From Aalborgiella sp963841045 (GTDB taxonomy: Bacteria > Pseudomonadota > Gammaproteobacteria > Burkholderiales > Burkholderiaceae_C), in assembly GCA_963841045.1 (NCBI GenBank), contig CAWJBD010000007.1, forward strand, positions 1-64,000: 64,000 bases of DNA. Reading direction: 5' to 3'. Positions 56,714-64,000 of this stretch are shown here, piece by piece (position 1 is the first letter of the stretch; the number at the start of each line of letters is the position of its first letter). The notes under the pieces were generated by a model. The model saw only the letters and a list, made by a program, of their open reading frames with translations, searched no databases and was not told the DNA's origin. The translations under genes and the position numbers were made by a program.

Positions 56714-57067
56714 ATGGCACAAAACAACAAATTGCCCCCCATTTTTGGCACCACCCCGTTTGACGGCGAGCAAGCCAAAAAAGGCTACGCCCTCAACAAA
56801 ATGTGTTTCTCGTTCAACTCCGCCGAATGCCGCGCCGAGTTTTTGAAAGACGAAGAAGCCTATATGCGCAAATACAACTTAACCGAGCCGCAAGCCGCCG
56901 CCATCCGCGCCAAAAACGTGTTGCAGCTCATCGCGGCCGGTGGCAATGCGTATTACTTGGCCAAGTTTGCCGGCATTTTTGGGTTGGACATGCAAGACAT
57001 CGGTGCCCAGCAAACCGGCATGAGCAAGGAAGAGTTCCGCGCCAAGCTGGTCGCAGCGGGCAAATAA
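56714..57067 (+). CDS. ligA: Protocatechuate 4,5-dioxygenase alpha subunit
   Basis: A 117-residue small subunit of the extradiol dioxygenase. ATG at 56714 has TAGGAG ten bases upstream; an earlier in-frame start at 56693 does not. Family features include the LNKMCFSFNSAE segment and a helical C-terminus (GMSKEEFRAKLVAAGK). Followed by ligB after 49 bases with a GGAG site. With LigB it opens the protocatechuate ring at the 4,5-bond. Confidence 0.9.
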   Translation: MAQNNKLPPIFGTTPFDGEQAKKGYALNKMCFSFNSAECRAEFLKDEEAYMRKYNLTEPQAAAIRAKNVLQLIAAGGNAYYLAKFAGIFGLDMQDIGAQQTGMSKEEFRAKLVAAGK

Positions 57068-57116
57068 ATTCTGGCCCATTCAAACCAACAACGATTCAAA
57101 ATTCAGGAGATTCATC

Positions 57117-57965
57117 ATGGCCAAAATCATCGGCTGCGTCGGCACATCACACATTCCCGCCATTGGCGGTGCCATCCACAAAGGCATTCAGCAAGAGCCG
57201 TACTGGAAGCCATTTTTCGACGGCTTTCCGCCCATTCACAATTGGCTGGGCAAAGTCAAACCGGATGTGGTCGTCATTTTTTACAACGACCACGGCCTGA
57301 ATTTCTTCCTCGACAAAATGCCCACTTTCGCCGTGGGTGCCGCCGCGCAGTACAACAATGCCGACGAAGGCTGGGGCATCCCCACCCTGCCACCGTTCAA
57401 GGGCGAGGTTGATCTGTCATGGCAAATCGTCAACCATTTGATCGACAAAGAATTCGACATCGTCACCTGCCAAGAAATGTTGGTCGACCATGCATGCACC
57501 CTGCCTTTGAAACTGTTGTGGCCAGAAGGTGCGTGCCCGGTTACCGTCGTGCCCATCTGCATCAACACCGTGCAGTTCCCCCTGCCCAAAGCCAGCCGCG
57601 TCTACGCCATGGCCAAAGCCGTGGGCGAAGCCGTCGCCGCATGGGACAGCAGCAAAACGGTAGCCTTCATCGGCTCAGGCGGACTCAGCCACCAGCTCGA
57701 CGGCGAACGCGCCGGCTTCATCAACAAAGAATTCGATTTGCAATTCATGGAAAGCCTGCTGTCCAACCCCGAATGGGCCACGCAATTCAGCATCCACGAA
57801 CTGGTCGAAAAAACCGGCACCCAAGGCGTAGAGCTCTTAATGTGGCTAGCCATGCGCGCAGCACTCACCGCAGGCGAAAGCGCAGGCGTCCGCAAAGTCC
57901 ACAGCAATTACCACATCCCTATTTCCAACACGGCAACGGGTTTGCTGGCGCTTGAGAAGTTTTGA
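57117..57965 (+). CDS. ligB: Protocatechuate 4,5-dioxygenase beta (catalytic) subunit
   Basis: A 282-residue catalytic subunit. Iron ligands His12 (GCVGTSHIPAIGG), His59 (FYNDHGLNFF) and Glu239 (GTQGVELLMW), with catalytic His192 (GSGGLSHQL), match His12/His61/Glu242/His195 of the Sphingobium enzyme with a small offset. The other genes of the 4,5-cleavage pathway (ligC, ligI, ligJ, ligK) are not in the window, so they must lie elsewhere or the pair acts on a related catechol. Repeat copy R8 starts three bases after the stop. Confidence 0.92.
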   Translation: MAKIIGCVGTSHIPAIGGAIHKGIQQEPYWKPFFDGFPPIHNWLGKVKPDVVVIFYNDHGLNFFLDKMPTFAVGAAAQYNNADEGWGIPTLPPFKGEVDLSWQIVNHLIDKEFDIVTCQEMLVDHACTLPLKLLWPEGACPVTVVPICINTVQFPLPKASRVYAMAKAVGEAVAAWDSSKTVAFIGSGGLSHQLDGERAGFINKEFDLQFMESLLSNPEWATQFSIHELVEKTGTQGVELLMWLAMRAALTAGESAGVRKVHSNYHIPISNTATGLLALEKF

Positions 57966-57967
57966 TT

Positions 57968-58016
57968 GCTATAAATTAAATAGCATCTTAGGCAATAAAT
58001 ACGCCGGCTGGAGGCT
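57968..58016 (+). repeat. 3'-end intergenic repeat element, copy R8
   Basis: Between convergent ligB and the DNA methyltransferase gene. GCTATAAATTAAATAGC, GGCAA, TACGCCGGCTGGAGGCT. Left flank of the restriction-modification pair, same orientation as R9. Confidence 0.88.
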
Positions 58017-58037
58017 AAAAAAGCATATAAAATTCTG

Positions 58038-59333
58038 CTAAACAGTGGACTTTGAGTTGATGCGCTTCTTAACCTTAAACGCAACTTTTGGTGCTTTATT
58101 CTTGGTGACATATTCGTTCAAAGTACGCACCAATTCAGTACCCACTGCATATGCTAAGTTGACAGGAACAGCATTGCCGATTTGCGCGTACTGCGCAGTT
58201 AATGAACCGGTGAATTGCCATGCATCTGGGAATGTTTGTATGCGTGCGTACTCACGCACTGTGAAAGGCCGTGTTTCTTCAGGGTGACAACGTTCTGTTT
58301 GCTTTTGAGCTGGCGCACATGTCAAAGTGAGCGATGGTTCATCCCAAGAAATACGTCTGGCCATGCCAGTTTTCCCACCACCTAAGTGGAACGAACCTTT
58401 CATATAAGATTTTTGCAAATCTACTGGCAGATCACGCCAATAGCCGCCAGGTGGAATCAAATCCATGATGGCTTTTTTGCTAGCTGGATAGCCTTGTCCA
58501 TGTGAAAAAGGCACATCACAATCAAACAAGTCACCAGCTTTTAGCGCGTCTTTGAGGTTGTAGATTTTCTCGCCGAGTTGGGCGCAATGGAAATTCAAAC
58601 CCTCACCTCGTCTTAATCCAATGATCAGTAAACGTTCACGCTTTTGCGGTACGTTGTAATGAATGGCTTTGAGAACTCTGGGCGTGACGACGTCGTAACC
58701 CAGCTCGTCCAAAATGTCGACCATGCCTTTCAATGTTTTTCCACCTTCGTGCGCCAGTAAACCACGCACATTTTCGCCAACGCAAATTAAGGGCTTAACA
58801 ATTTTCACTGCTCTGGCAAATTCATAAAAAAGCGTGCCACGCGCATCTTCAAAACCTAATCGCTTTCCGGCGAAGCTGAATGCTTGGCATGGAAAACCAC
58901 CCGTCAGAACATCAATTTCACCTTCGTAAGGGGTGAAGTCAACATCGCGCACATCACCTTCAATCACTTTCCATTGAGGCCTGTTTAATCTCAATGTGTT
59001 GCAAGCATCTTTGTTGAATTCATTGAGAACCGTGCAGCGCAAACCTGCTTTTTCCAAACCGAGTGCCAAGCCACCCGCACCGGCGAATAACTCCATAACT
59101 GTGTAGCGTTGTTTCGGTGCGACTTCTTTATTAGCTTCGAATCGTTCCTCTTGATTGAAGCCAATCAATTCAAATTGCCTGAGATCCTCAGCCTTATATA
59201 CACGGTAGTTGTTCATCGGGTGACGAACAGAATGCAGTTTTCCAGATTGTTCCCATCGTCTCAAAGTGTCTTTTGAAACGTTGAGTAAATCAGCAACTTC
59301 AGCGATGTTGTAGAAATTTTTCATGGTAACCAT
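58038..59333 (-). CDS. C5-cytosine DNA methyltransferase with N-terminal MerR-like HTH
   Basis: A 431-residue type II modification enzyme. Residues ~7-55 form a MerR/excisionase-type winged HTH (YNIAEVADLLNVSKDTLRRW, then NYRVYKAEDLRQF). The m5C core follows: motif I FAGAGG (83-88), motif IV GGFPCQAFS with nucleophile Cys149, motif VI GENVRGL (187-193), motif VIII QKRERLLIIGLR, and motifs IX-X (REYARIQTFPDAW, QIGNAVPVNLAYAVG). Methyltransferases with fused HTH regions (M.SsoII type) repress their own promoter, so it probably controls this divergent pair. Composition is more AT-rich than flanking ligB, suggesting acquisition. Recognition sequence unknown. Confidence 0.93.
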   Translation of the reverse strand: MVTMKNFYNIAEVADLLNVSKDTLRRWEQSGKLHSVRHPMNNYRVYKAEDLRQFELIGFNQEERFEANKEVAPKQRYTVMELFAGAGGLALGLEKAGLRCTVLNEFNKDACNTLRLNRPQWKVIEGDVRDVDFTPYEGEIDVLTGGFPCQAFSFAGKRLGFEDARGTLFYEFARAVKIVKPLICVGENVRGLLAHEGGKTLKGMVDILDELGYDVVTPRVLKAIHYNVPQKRERLLIIGLRRGEGLNFHCAQLGEKIYNLKDALKAGDLFDCDVPFSHGQGYPASKKAIMDLIPPGGYWRDLPVDLQKSYMKGSFHLGGGKTGMARRISWDEPSLTLTCAPAQKQTERCHPEETRPFTVREYARIQTFPDAWQFTGSLTAQYAQIGNAVPVNLAYAVGTELVRTLNEYVTKNKAPKVAFKVKKRINSKSTV

Positions 59334-59356
59334 GCATAAGGTTTAGGTCTGGTTAT

Positions 59357-59375
59357 TGTACTGTGTATTTGTACA
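59357..59375. promoter_or_regulatory. Candidate operator in the divergent restriction-modification promoter region
   Basis: TGTAC, nine bases, GTACA: a symmetrical dyad in the 93-base gap between methyltransferase and endonuclease starts, well placed for the methyltransferase HTH domain to bind. Confidence 0.45.
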
Positions 59376-59426
59376 TTTGTTATTTCGACAGGCAAATTAC
59401 AATCAATCAATAAATTAGGAAGCAAT

Positions 59427-60156
59427 ATGAATAAGTTAGAACAAGATGCATTGCTGCAAAAAGCACAAAATTGGTTCAGAGAAATCATCTTGCCAAAGCA
59501 TTTAGCCAACACGGCAAAGTTAAGGAATGTCAATGAGTTTGATATCAATCCTTTTTTAGCGTCCTATCTCGCGGTTTTCATGACGGGGGAATTGAACGCT
59601 GATTCAATTGCCAAAGCTATCACCTACCCTAGAGTGTTGGGTAGTTCAATTACCACATCATTTGGTCAAAATATGCAGAAGTTTATTTCTGACGTATTGG
59701 GCAATACATTTGGTTCGACAACACAGGGGATTGACATTGAATTTACGGATAGCATTGATGGACGTAAGAAATATTGTCAAGTCAAACTACGGGCCAAACA
59801 CAATCAACAAAGACGATATTGTCACCATTCACAATCACTTTAAAGCAGTGCGCAACTTAGGGCGTACGAACAATATCGCTGTGCGGCAAGACGATATGGT
59901 TATTGGAATTTTGTATGGCGTTCCAGGCCAAGAAAATAATCACTACAAAGTTTTGAGCGGGGAACATTCTTACCCACTGTTCATTGGCCAGAACTTTTGG
60001 CACCGATTGACAGGCTCTGAAGATTTTTATGAGCGTTTGATTGCCGCAATCTCGAAAGTAGCATTGGAAGCGAATGGTAAACAAACACTGGATGACGTGG
60101 TGCAAGCATTAGCAAGAGACAAACAGATCATCGAATTGGCAAAAAGAAAAGGCTGA
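59427..60156 (+). CDS. Type II restriction endonuclease, PmeII-like (frame broken by one base)
   Basis: Removing one C near 59790 joins KYCQVKL-GPNTINKDDIVT and gives 242 residues. A PD-(D/E)xK-type active site is visible: GIDIEF (acidic residues) followed by YCQVK. The segment YPRVLGSSITTSFGQ before it and NHFKAVRNLGRTNNIAV after it fit the PmeII family as I remember it; that name is tentative. AGGAAG precedes the ATG by five bases. It is divergent from the cognate methyltransferase. If the frame break were real the enzyme would lack its C-terminal third and be inactive. Confidence 0.82.
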
Positions 60157-60168
60157 AAAGCTCTGTAT

Positions 60169-60217
60169 GCTACATATTTAATAGCACCCTAGGCAATAAA
60201 CACGCCGGCTAGAGGCC
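60169..60217 (+). repeat. 3'-end intergenic repeat element, copy R9
   Basis: Twelve bases after the endonuclease stop, convergent with the thioesterase gene. GCTACATATTTAATAGC (one mismatch in the stem), GGCAA, CACGCCGGCTAGAGGCC. Right flank of the restriction-modification pair. Confidence 0.88.
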
Positions 60218-60250
60218 AATTTCTTATATAAACTTGGCTGACAAGCCGCC

Positions 60251-60670
60251 TTAAGCCTTGGCCTTGGGGTACAGCACCATTTGCGTGCAGCGGAACAGGG
60301 CGATGGTTTTGCCTGTGGTTTTGTGGGTGACGGTGGCGTCCCATACTTGGGTGTTTTTGCCCAGGTGAATGGCGGTGGCGGTGGCGATGATGGTGCCGTC
60401 GCGGGCTGTTCCCAGGTGGTTGGATTTGAGCTCGATGGTGGTGAAGCCGCTGGCACCTTCGGGCAGGCTGCCGCGGCAGCCGTAGCCGCACGCGGTGTCG
60501 GCCAAGGTGACAATGCTGCCGGCGTGCAAAAAGCCGTTGGGTGCCATCACGCTGGGTTTGACTTCCAGCTCGGCGACGATTTTGCCGGGCTCAGCATGGG
60601 TGAAGACAATGCCCAGCAAACCAGGTAAACAGTCTGCGCCAAATTTGTTTAAGTAATCTATTGAATGCAT
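60251..60670 (-). CDS. PaaI-family hotdog thioesterase
   Basis: A 139-residue hotdog-fold protein. NGFLHAGSIVTLADTACGYG is the PaaI active-site helix region, with an Asp as the probable catalytic residue; FTTIELKSNHLGTARDG is the following strand. Such enzymes hydrolyse aromatic or acyl-CoA thioesters. Its neighbours, a Crp/Fnr regulator and an acyl-CoA ligase, suggest acyl-CoA or aromatic-acid metabolism, but it is transcribed separately. Confidence 0.88.
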   Translation of the reverse strand: MHSIDYLNKFGADCLPGLLGIVFTHAEPGKIVAELEVKPSVMAPNGFLHAGSIVTLADTACGYGCRGSLPEGASGFTTIELKSNHLGTARDGTIIATATAIHLGKNTQVWDATVTHKTTGKTIALFRCTQMVLYPKAKA

Positions 60671-60691
60671 GGTGCGAATGATAACTGAGAG

Positions 60692-60717
60692 ACTTCGACA
60701 AGCTCAGTTCGAACGGA
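60692..60717. repeat. REP-like palindromic sequence
   Basis: TTCGACAAGCTCAGTTCGAA with flanking ACGG, 22 bases upstream of the thioesterase start. This short sequence is a common interspersed palindrome in many proteobacterial genomes; only one copy occurs here. Confidence 0.55.
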
Positions 60718-60746
60718 ATAAGGAAATGTGGATGTTAAAGAATTTG

Positions 60747-61454
60747 TCAAAAGTTACGTGTCCTCAGCGCATCAATGTCCATTACACGCAGACCACCGTA
60801 TTCGACTTTGATGGAGCCTTGGTCTGACAAGGTGGTGAGCGCTTCGTTCACGCGCTGGCGCGACAGGCCGACCAAGTAGGCCAGCTCTTGTTGGGTGATG
60901 CGCAGCACGTCGCCCACACCCGGGTACAGCACGGGGTTAAACAGCGCGGCCAAACTGCGGGCGACGCGAATGTCGGGGTTGCTCATGCGGTCAATTTCGC
61001 GTGCGGCGATGAACTGGCCCAAACGTTCGTTGAGCTGCAGCATCACAAAGCGGTTAAAGCCAATCGAGTTGTCCAGCAGCCAATCAAAGGTGTGAATTGG
61101 AATGCCCGCTACCACGCTTTTGCGCAGGGCTTGGATGTTGTAGCGGTAGGGCTCGCGTTTCAGCACGGTGCCTTCACCAAACCAACCACCGGGCGGCACG
61201 CCGGTAAAGGTCATGGTTTGGCCTTGCGCGTTGTCGCTGCTCATTTTCAGCAAGCCCTCAATCAAGCCAAACCAATAGGTGACGGGTTTGCCGATTCGGC
61301 ATACAAAGTCACCGGTGTTGGCTTCGGTCACAGCCATGTCGTTGATGGCGCGTTCTTGCACTTTGCCTTCCAGTGTGTTGAGCCACGGAATGGCATCCAA
61401 TTCACGCTGGTTGGGTGGGCGTCGGCGTTGGTGCAGTGAGGGTTCGGTCGCCAT
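60747..61454 (-). CDS. Crp/Fnr family transcriptional regulator
   Basis: 235 residues: an N-terminal cyclic-nucleotide-binding-like beta-roll (GDFVCRIGKPVTYWFGLIEG, FTGVPPGGWFGEGTVL), a dimerisation helix (RFVMLQLNERLGQFIAAREID), and a C-terminal HTH (ITQQELAYLVGLSRQRVNEAL). No Fnr-type Cys cluster is present at the N-terminus, so it is not an O2-sensing Fnr. It is divergent from the acyl-CoA ligase gene with a 213-base gap, and may regulate it. Confidence 0.9.
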   Translation of the reverse strand: MATEPSLHQRRRPPNQRELDAIPWLNTLEGKVQERAINDMAVTEANTGDFVCRIGKPVTYWFGLIEGLLKMSSDNAQGQTMTFTGVPPGGWFGEGTVLKREPYRYNIQALRKSVVAGIPIHTFDWLLDNSIGFNRFVMLQLNERLGQFIAAREIDRMSNPDIRVARSLAALFNPVLYPGVGDVLRITQQELAYLVGLSRQRVNEALTTLSDQGSIKVEYGGLRVMDIDALRTRNF

Positions 61455-61667
61455 GTATTGGGGCTGGTTTTGCTACTGTGTTTGTAATTGACAAAGAACA
61501 AATAAGAATTGAAAAAGCGGGTTTCGAGCTTGAAAACTAGGGAAAGTCCTAGTCTTCTGTGTTGCCAATTGTCGTTCAAATGACAACTTAACGTCAAAGC
61601 TAGGCTTATTATTCGGCTTCAATTTGGCCAATTCTGGAAAAACAGGATCTAAAAGGATATCGCTACG

Positions 61668-63615
61668 ATGCAAACCACGTTTGTTCAACTCCTCTTACAG
61701 CATGCTGCCGAGCGCCCGCAGGCGACAGCCATGCGCGAAAAGGAATACGGTGTGTGGCAGGCTTTGACCTGGACCGACTTGGCAGACCATGGTGCAGCAC
61801 ATTGCGGCTGGGTTGCACCAAGCAGGTTTGATGCGCGGCGAGCACATGATTGTGGTGGGCGCGAACCGCCCACGTTTGTATGCCACCATGTTGGCAGTGC
61901 AGTCTTTGGGTGCCATTCCAATTCCCTTGTACCAAGATGCGGCCGCAGCCGAATGCGTGTTCCCCATCAACAACGCCGAAGTGCGCTTTGCCTTTGCGGA
62001 AGACCAAGAGCAAGTGGACAAGCTGCTGGAAGTGCGCGACCAATGTCCGCAATTGACCCACATTTATTTTGATGACCCACGCGGCCTGCGCAAATACGAT
62101 GTGTTGGGCTTGGCGTCGCTGGACGAATTGATTGCTGCAGGTAAAGTGTTCGCAGACTTGCATACCGAGTTTTTCAAAACCGAAGTTGACAAAGCCAAAC
62201 CCAGCGATGTGGCTGCAATGTTCTTCACATCAGGCACCACCGGCAACCCCAAAGGCGTGGTGCACACGCACAACAGCTTGCTTACCGCTGCGTCAGCAGG
62301 TGCGCGATTTGACAAATTAACGAACGCCGAAGATGTGTTGGCGTATTTGCCACCCGCATGGATTGGACAAAACATTTTCAGCTATGCACAGTGGTTGTCT
62401 TGCGGTTATGTGGTGAATTGCCCAGAGTCTGCCAGCACCGTGACCATCGATTTGAAAGAGATTGGACCGACCTACTACTTTGCACCACCGCGGGTGTTTG
62501 AAGGCTTGCTCACCAGCGTGATGATTCGCATGGAAGATGCAGGAGCAATCAAGCGCAAGATGTTCCATTACTTCATGGCCAAAGCCAAAAAGGTTGGACC
62601 TGCTTTGATGGACGGCAAATCCGTTGGCATGGTGGATCGCCTCATTTACACCGTGGGCAACTGGATGGTGTACGGCCCGCTGCGCAACAATTTGGGTATG
62701 AGCCGCGTGCGTGTAGCCTACACCGCAGGTGAAGCGATTGGCCCAGACTTGTTCACCTTTTACCGTTCCATCGGTATCAATTTGAAGCAACTGTACGGTT
62801 CAACCGAAACGGCCGTGTTTGTTTGTCAACAACCCGATAACCAAGCGTGGGCGGACACTGTGGGTGTGCCTAGCCTTGGCGTGGAAATCAAGGTACAAGA
62901 CAATGGCGAAATTTTGGTGAAATCGCCAGGCTTATTCAAAGGCTATTACAAAAACCAAGCGGCAACCGACGAAGTCTTAACCGATGGTGGCTGGTACCAC
63001 ACCAGCGACGCGGGCTTTTTGGATGCACATGGGCACCTGAAAATCATTGACCGCGTGAAAGATGTGGGTCGCATTAAAGGCGGCGCATTTGATGGCGCGA
63101 TGTTTGCACCCAAATACGTTGAAAACAAGCTTAAGTTCTTCCCCCACATCAAAGAAGTGGTGGCTTACGGTGATGGGCGCGAAAAAGTGTGCGTCATGAT
63201 CAACATCGACATGGAAGCCGTGGGCAATTGGGCCGAGCGCCGCAACTTGCCTTACGCTGGTTACACCGATTTGGCGCAAAAACCAGAGGTGTACCAGCTC
63301 ATCAAAGAATGCGTTGAAAAAGTCAATGCCGATTTGAGTGCCGATACCTTGTTGGCAGGCAGTCAAGTGAGCCGCTTCCTGGTGCTGCACAAAGAGCTGG
63401 ATGCCGATGACGGTGAATTGACACGAACCAACAAAGTACGCCGTGGCTTCATCGCCGAAAAATACTTGGCTTTGGTGGATGGCCTGTACGACGGCAAAAC
63501 AGAACAATTTATCGAGACCGTGGTGAAGTTTGAAGATGGACGCACTGGCAGTGTCAGCGCCACCCTCAAATTGACAGACGCCACCATTTATGCCCCAGTG
63601 AAAGCAGCAGCATGA
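61668..63615 (+). CDS. AMP-forming acyl-CoA synthetase/ligase (frame broken by one base)
   Basis: Activates a carboxylic acid through an acyl-AMP intermediate. Removing one C near 61787 joins ALTWTDLAD-MVQHIAAGL and gives 648 residues. Motifs: the P-loop FFTSGTTGNPKGVVHTHN, the adenine motif QLYGSTETAVFV, and GGWYHTSDAGFLDAHGHL with the hinge DRVKD. The length and C-terminal extension fit long-chain/FadD-like proteins that often head branched-chain-type ABC transporter operons in Burkholderiales. Here it overlaps the following LivG-like gene by four bases, so the acid is probably imported by that transporter. Confidence 0.9.
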
Positions 63616-64000
63616 GTAAAAAAATAGGCGACGTCATCCTCGACGTTCATAACATCAGCCTCTCCTTTGGTGGTGTCAAGGCGCTGACCGACATTTCGTT
63701 TGACGTGCGCGAGCATGAGATTCGCGCCATCATCGGACCCAATGGCGCGGGCAAAAGCTCCATGCTCAATTGCATCAACGGCGTGTACACGCCGCAGCAA
63801 GGCAGCATCACCTTCAAAGGTCAAACCTTCAGCCACATGGACAGCCACCAAGTGGCGACCATGGGTATTGCACGCACCTTCCAAAACTTGGCTTTGTTCA
63901 AGGGCATGAGCGTGATTGACAACATCATGACAGGTCGCAACTTGCGCATTAAGAGTAACTTGTTCATGCAAGCGTTACGCATTGGTCCGGCAGAACGTGA
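63612..64000 (+). CDS. LivG-type ABC transporter ATP-binding protein (partial, runs off the window)
   Basis: Open from the ATG that overlaps the ligase stop to the window edge, 129 residues seen. N-terminal VHNISLSFGGVKALTDISF and Walker A GPNGAGKSSMLNCING followed by ARTFQNLALFKGMSVIDNI are characteristic of LivG, the branched-chain amino-acid type importer ATPase. Further liv-like genes would be expected to the right. Confidence 0.92.
   Translation, partial: MSKKIGDVILDVHNISLSFGGVKALTDISFDVREHEIRAIIGPNGAGKSSMLNCINGVYTPQQGSITFKGQTFSHMDSHQVATMGIARTFQNLALFKGMSVIDNIMTGRNLRIKSNLFMQALRIGPAER

Noticed and set aside
58038..60156. Prophage or integrative element around the restriction-modification pair
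   Set aside because: No integrase, transposase, tRNA target or phage structural gene is present; only the short repeats flank it.

Overview
The window looks like the replication-origin region of a betaproteobacterium, probably Burkholderiales close to Comamonadaceae. Pointers are dnaA-dnaN-gyrB, mnmG-rsmG-lysE-parA-hydrolase-parB with a perfect parS, a short PTS (EIIA/HPr/EI), a Bug-type TctC receptor, LigAB, PPK2 and an H-NS-like protein. Base composition is moderate, with AT-rich intergenic DNA. The assignment rests on gene content and order recalled from memory; no search was run.

Layout. 1-15504 (minus) is one giant secreted repeat protein: a Sec signal, an N-terminal domain, 12+6 DUF11-like units and about 10 Calx-beta-like units of 717 bp. 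It is cut by many single-base frame breaks and runs off the left edge. 15866-18443 is a regulatory PTS operon. 18518-21052 (minus) carries argB, an H-NS-like gene and a MraY/WecA-type transferase. 21383-28335 (minus) carries gyrB, dnaN, a frame-broken dnaA, a probable oriC and an orphan histidine kinase. 28340-29356 is an OleA-like thiolase. 29567-35490 (plus) is the mnmG to parB group. 35572-40662 holds a lipase and a TetR-controlled HlyD/permease/ATPase exporter. 40729-47628 is mixed housekeeping: a KAS III enzyme, cytochrome c, an AhpD-like protein, pseudouridine synthase, Fpr and PPK2. 47698-53390 (minus) is an operon pairing a four-subunit succinate dehydrogenase/fumarate reductase-like complex with a two-subunit class I fumarase-type hydratase and a TctC receptor, with a divergent LysR gene. 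54445-57965 holds YitT, hemerythrin, LysR and ligAB. 58038-60156 is a divergent type II restriction-modification pair. 60251-64000 holds a thioesterase, a Crp/Fnr regulator, an acyl-CoA ligase and the start of a LivG-like ATPase.

The most notable unlabelled signal is a family of nine intergenic elements of about 48-51 bp: a GCTAT...ATAGC hairpin followed by GGCAA and TACGCCGGCTAGAGGCC. Every copy lies immediately 3' of a gene, and 7 of the 9 convergent gene pairs contain one. Two copies flank the restriction-modification pair as direct repeats, two supply or abut stop codons, and one has become a strong hairpin. There are two subfamilies that differ in both sequence and orientation.

A caution on sequence quality: ten frame breaks in nine single-copy genes, including essential dnaA, are each repaired by removing exactly one base. 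That looks like a systematic insertion artefact, so these genes are annotated across the break. No tRNA, rRNA, CRISPR array, IS element or prophage was recognised.
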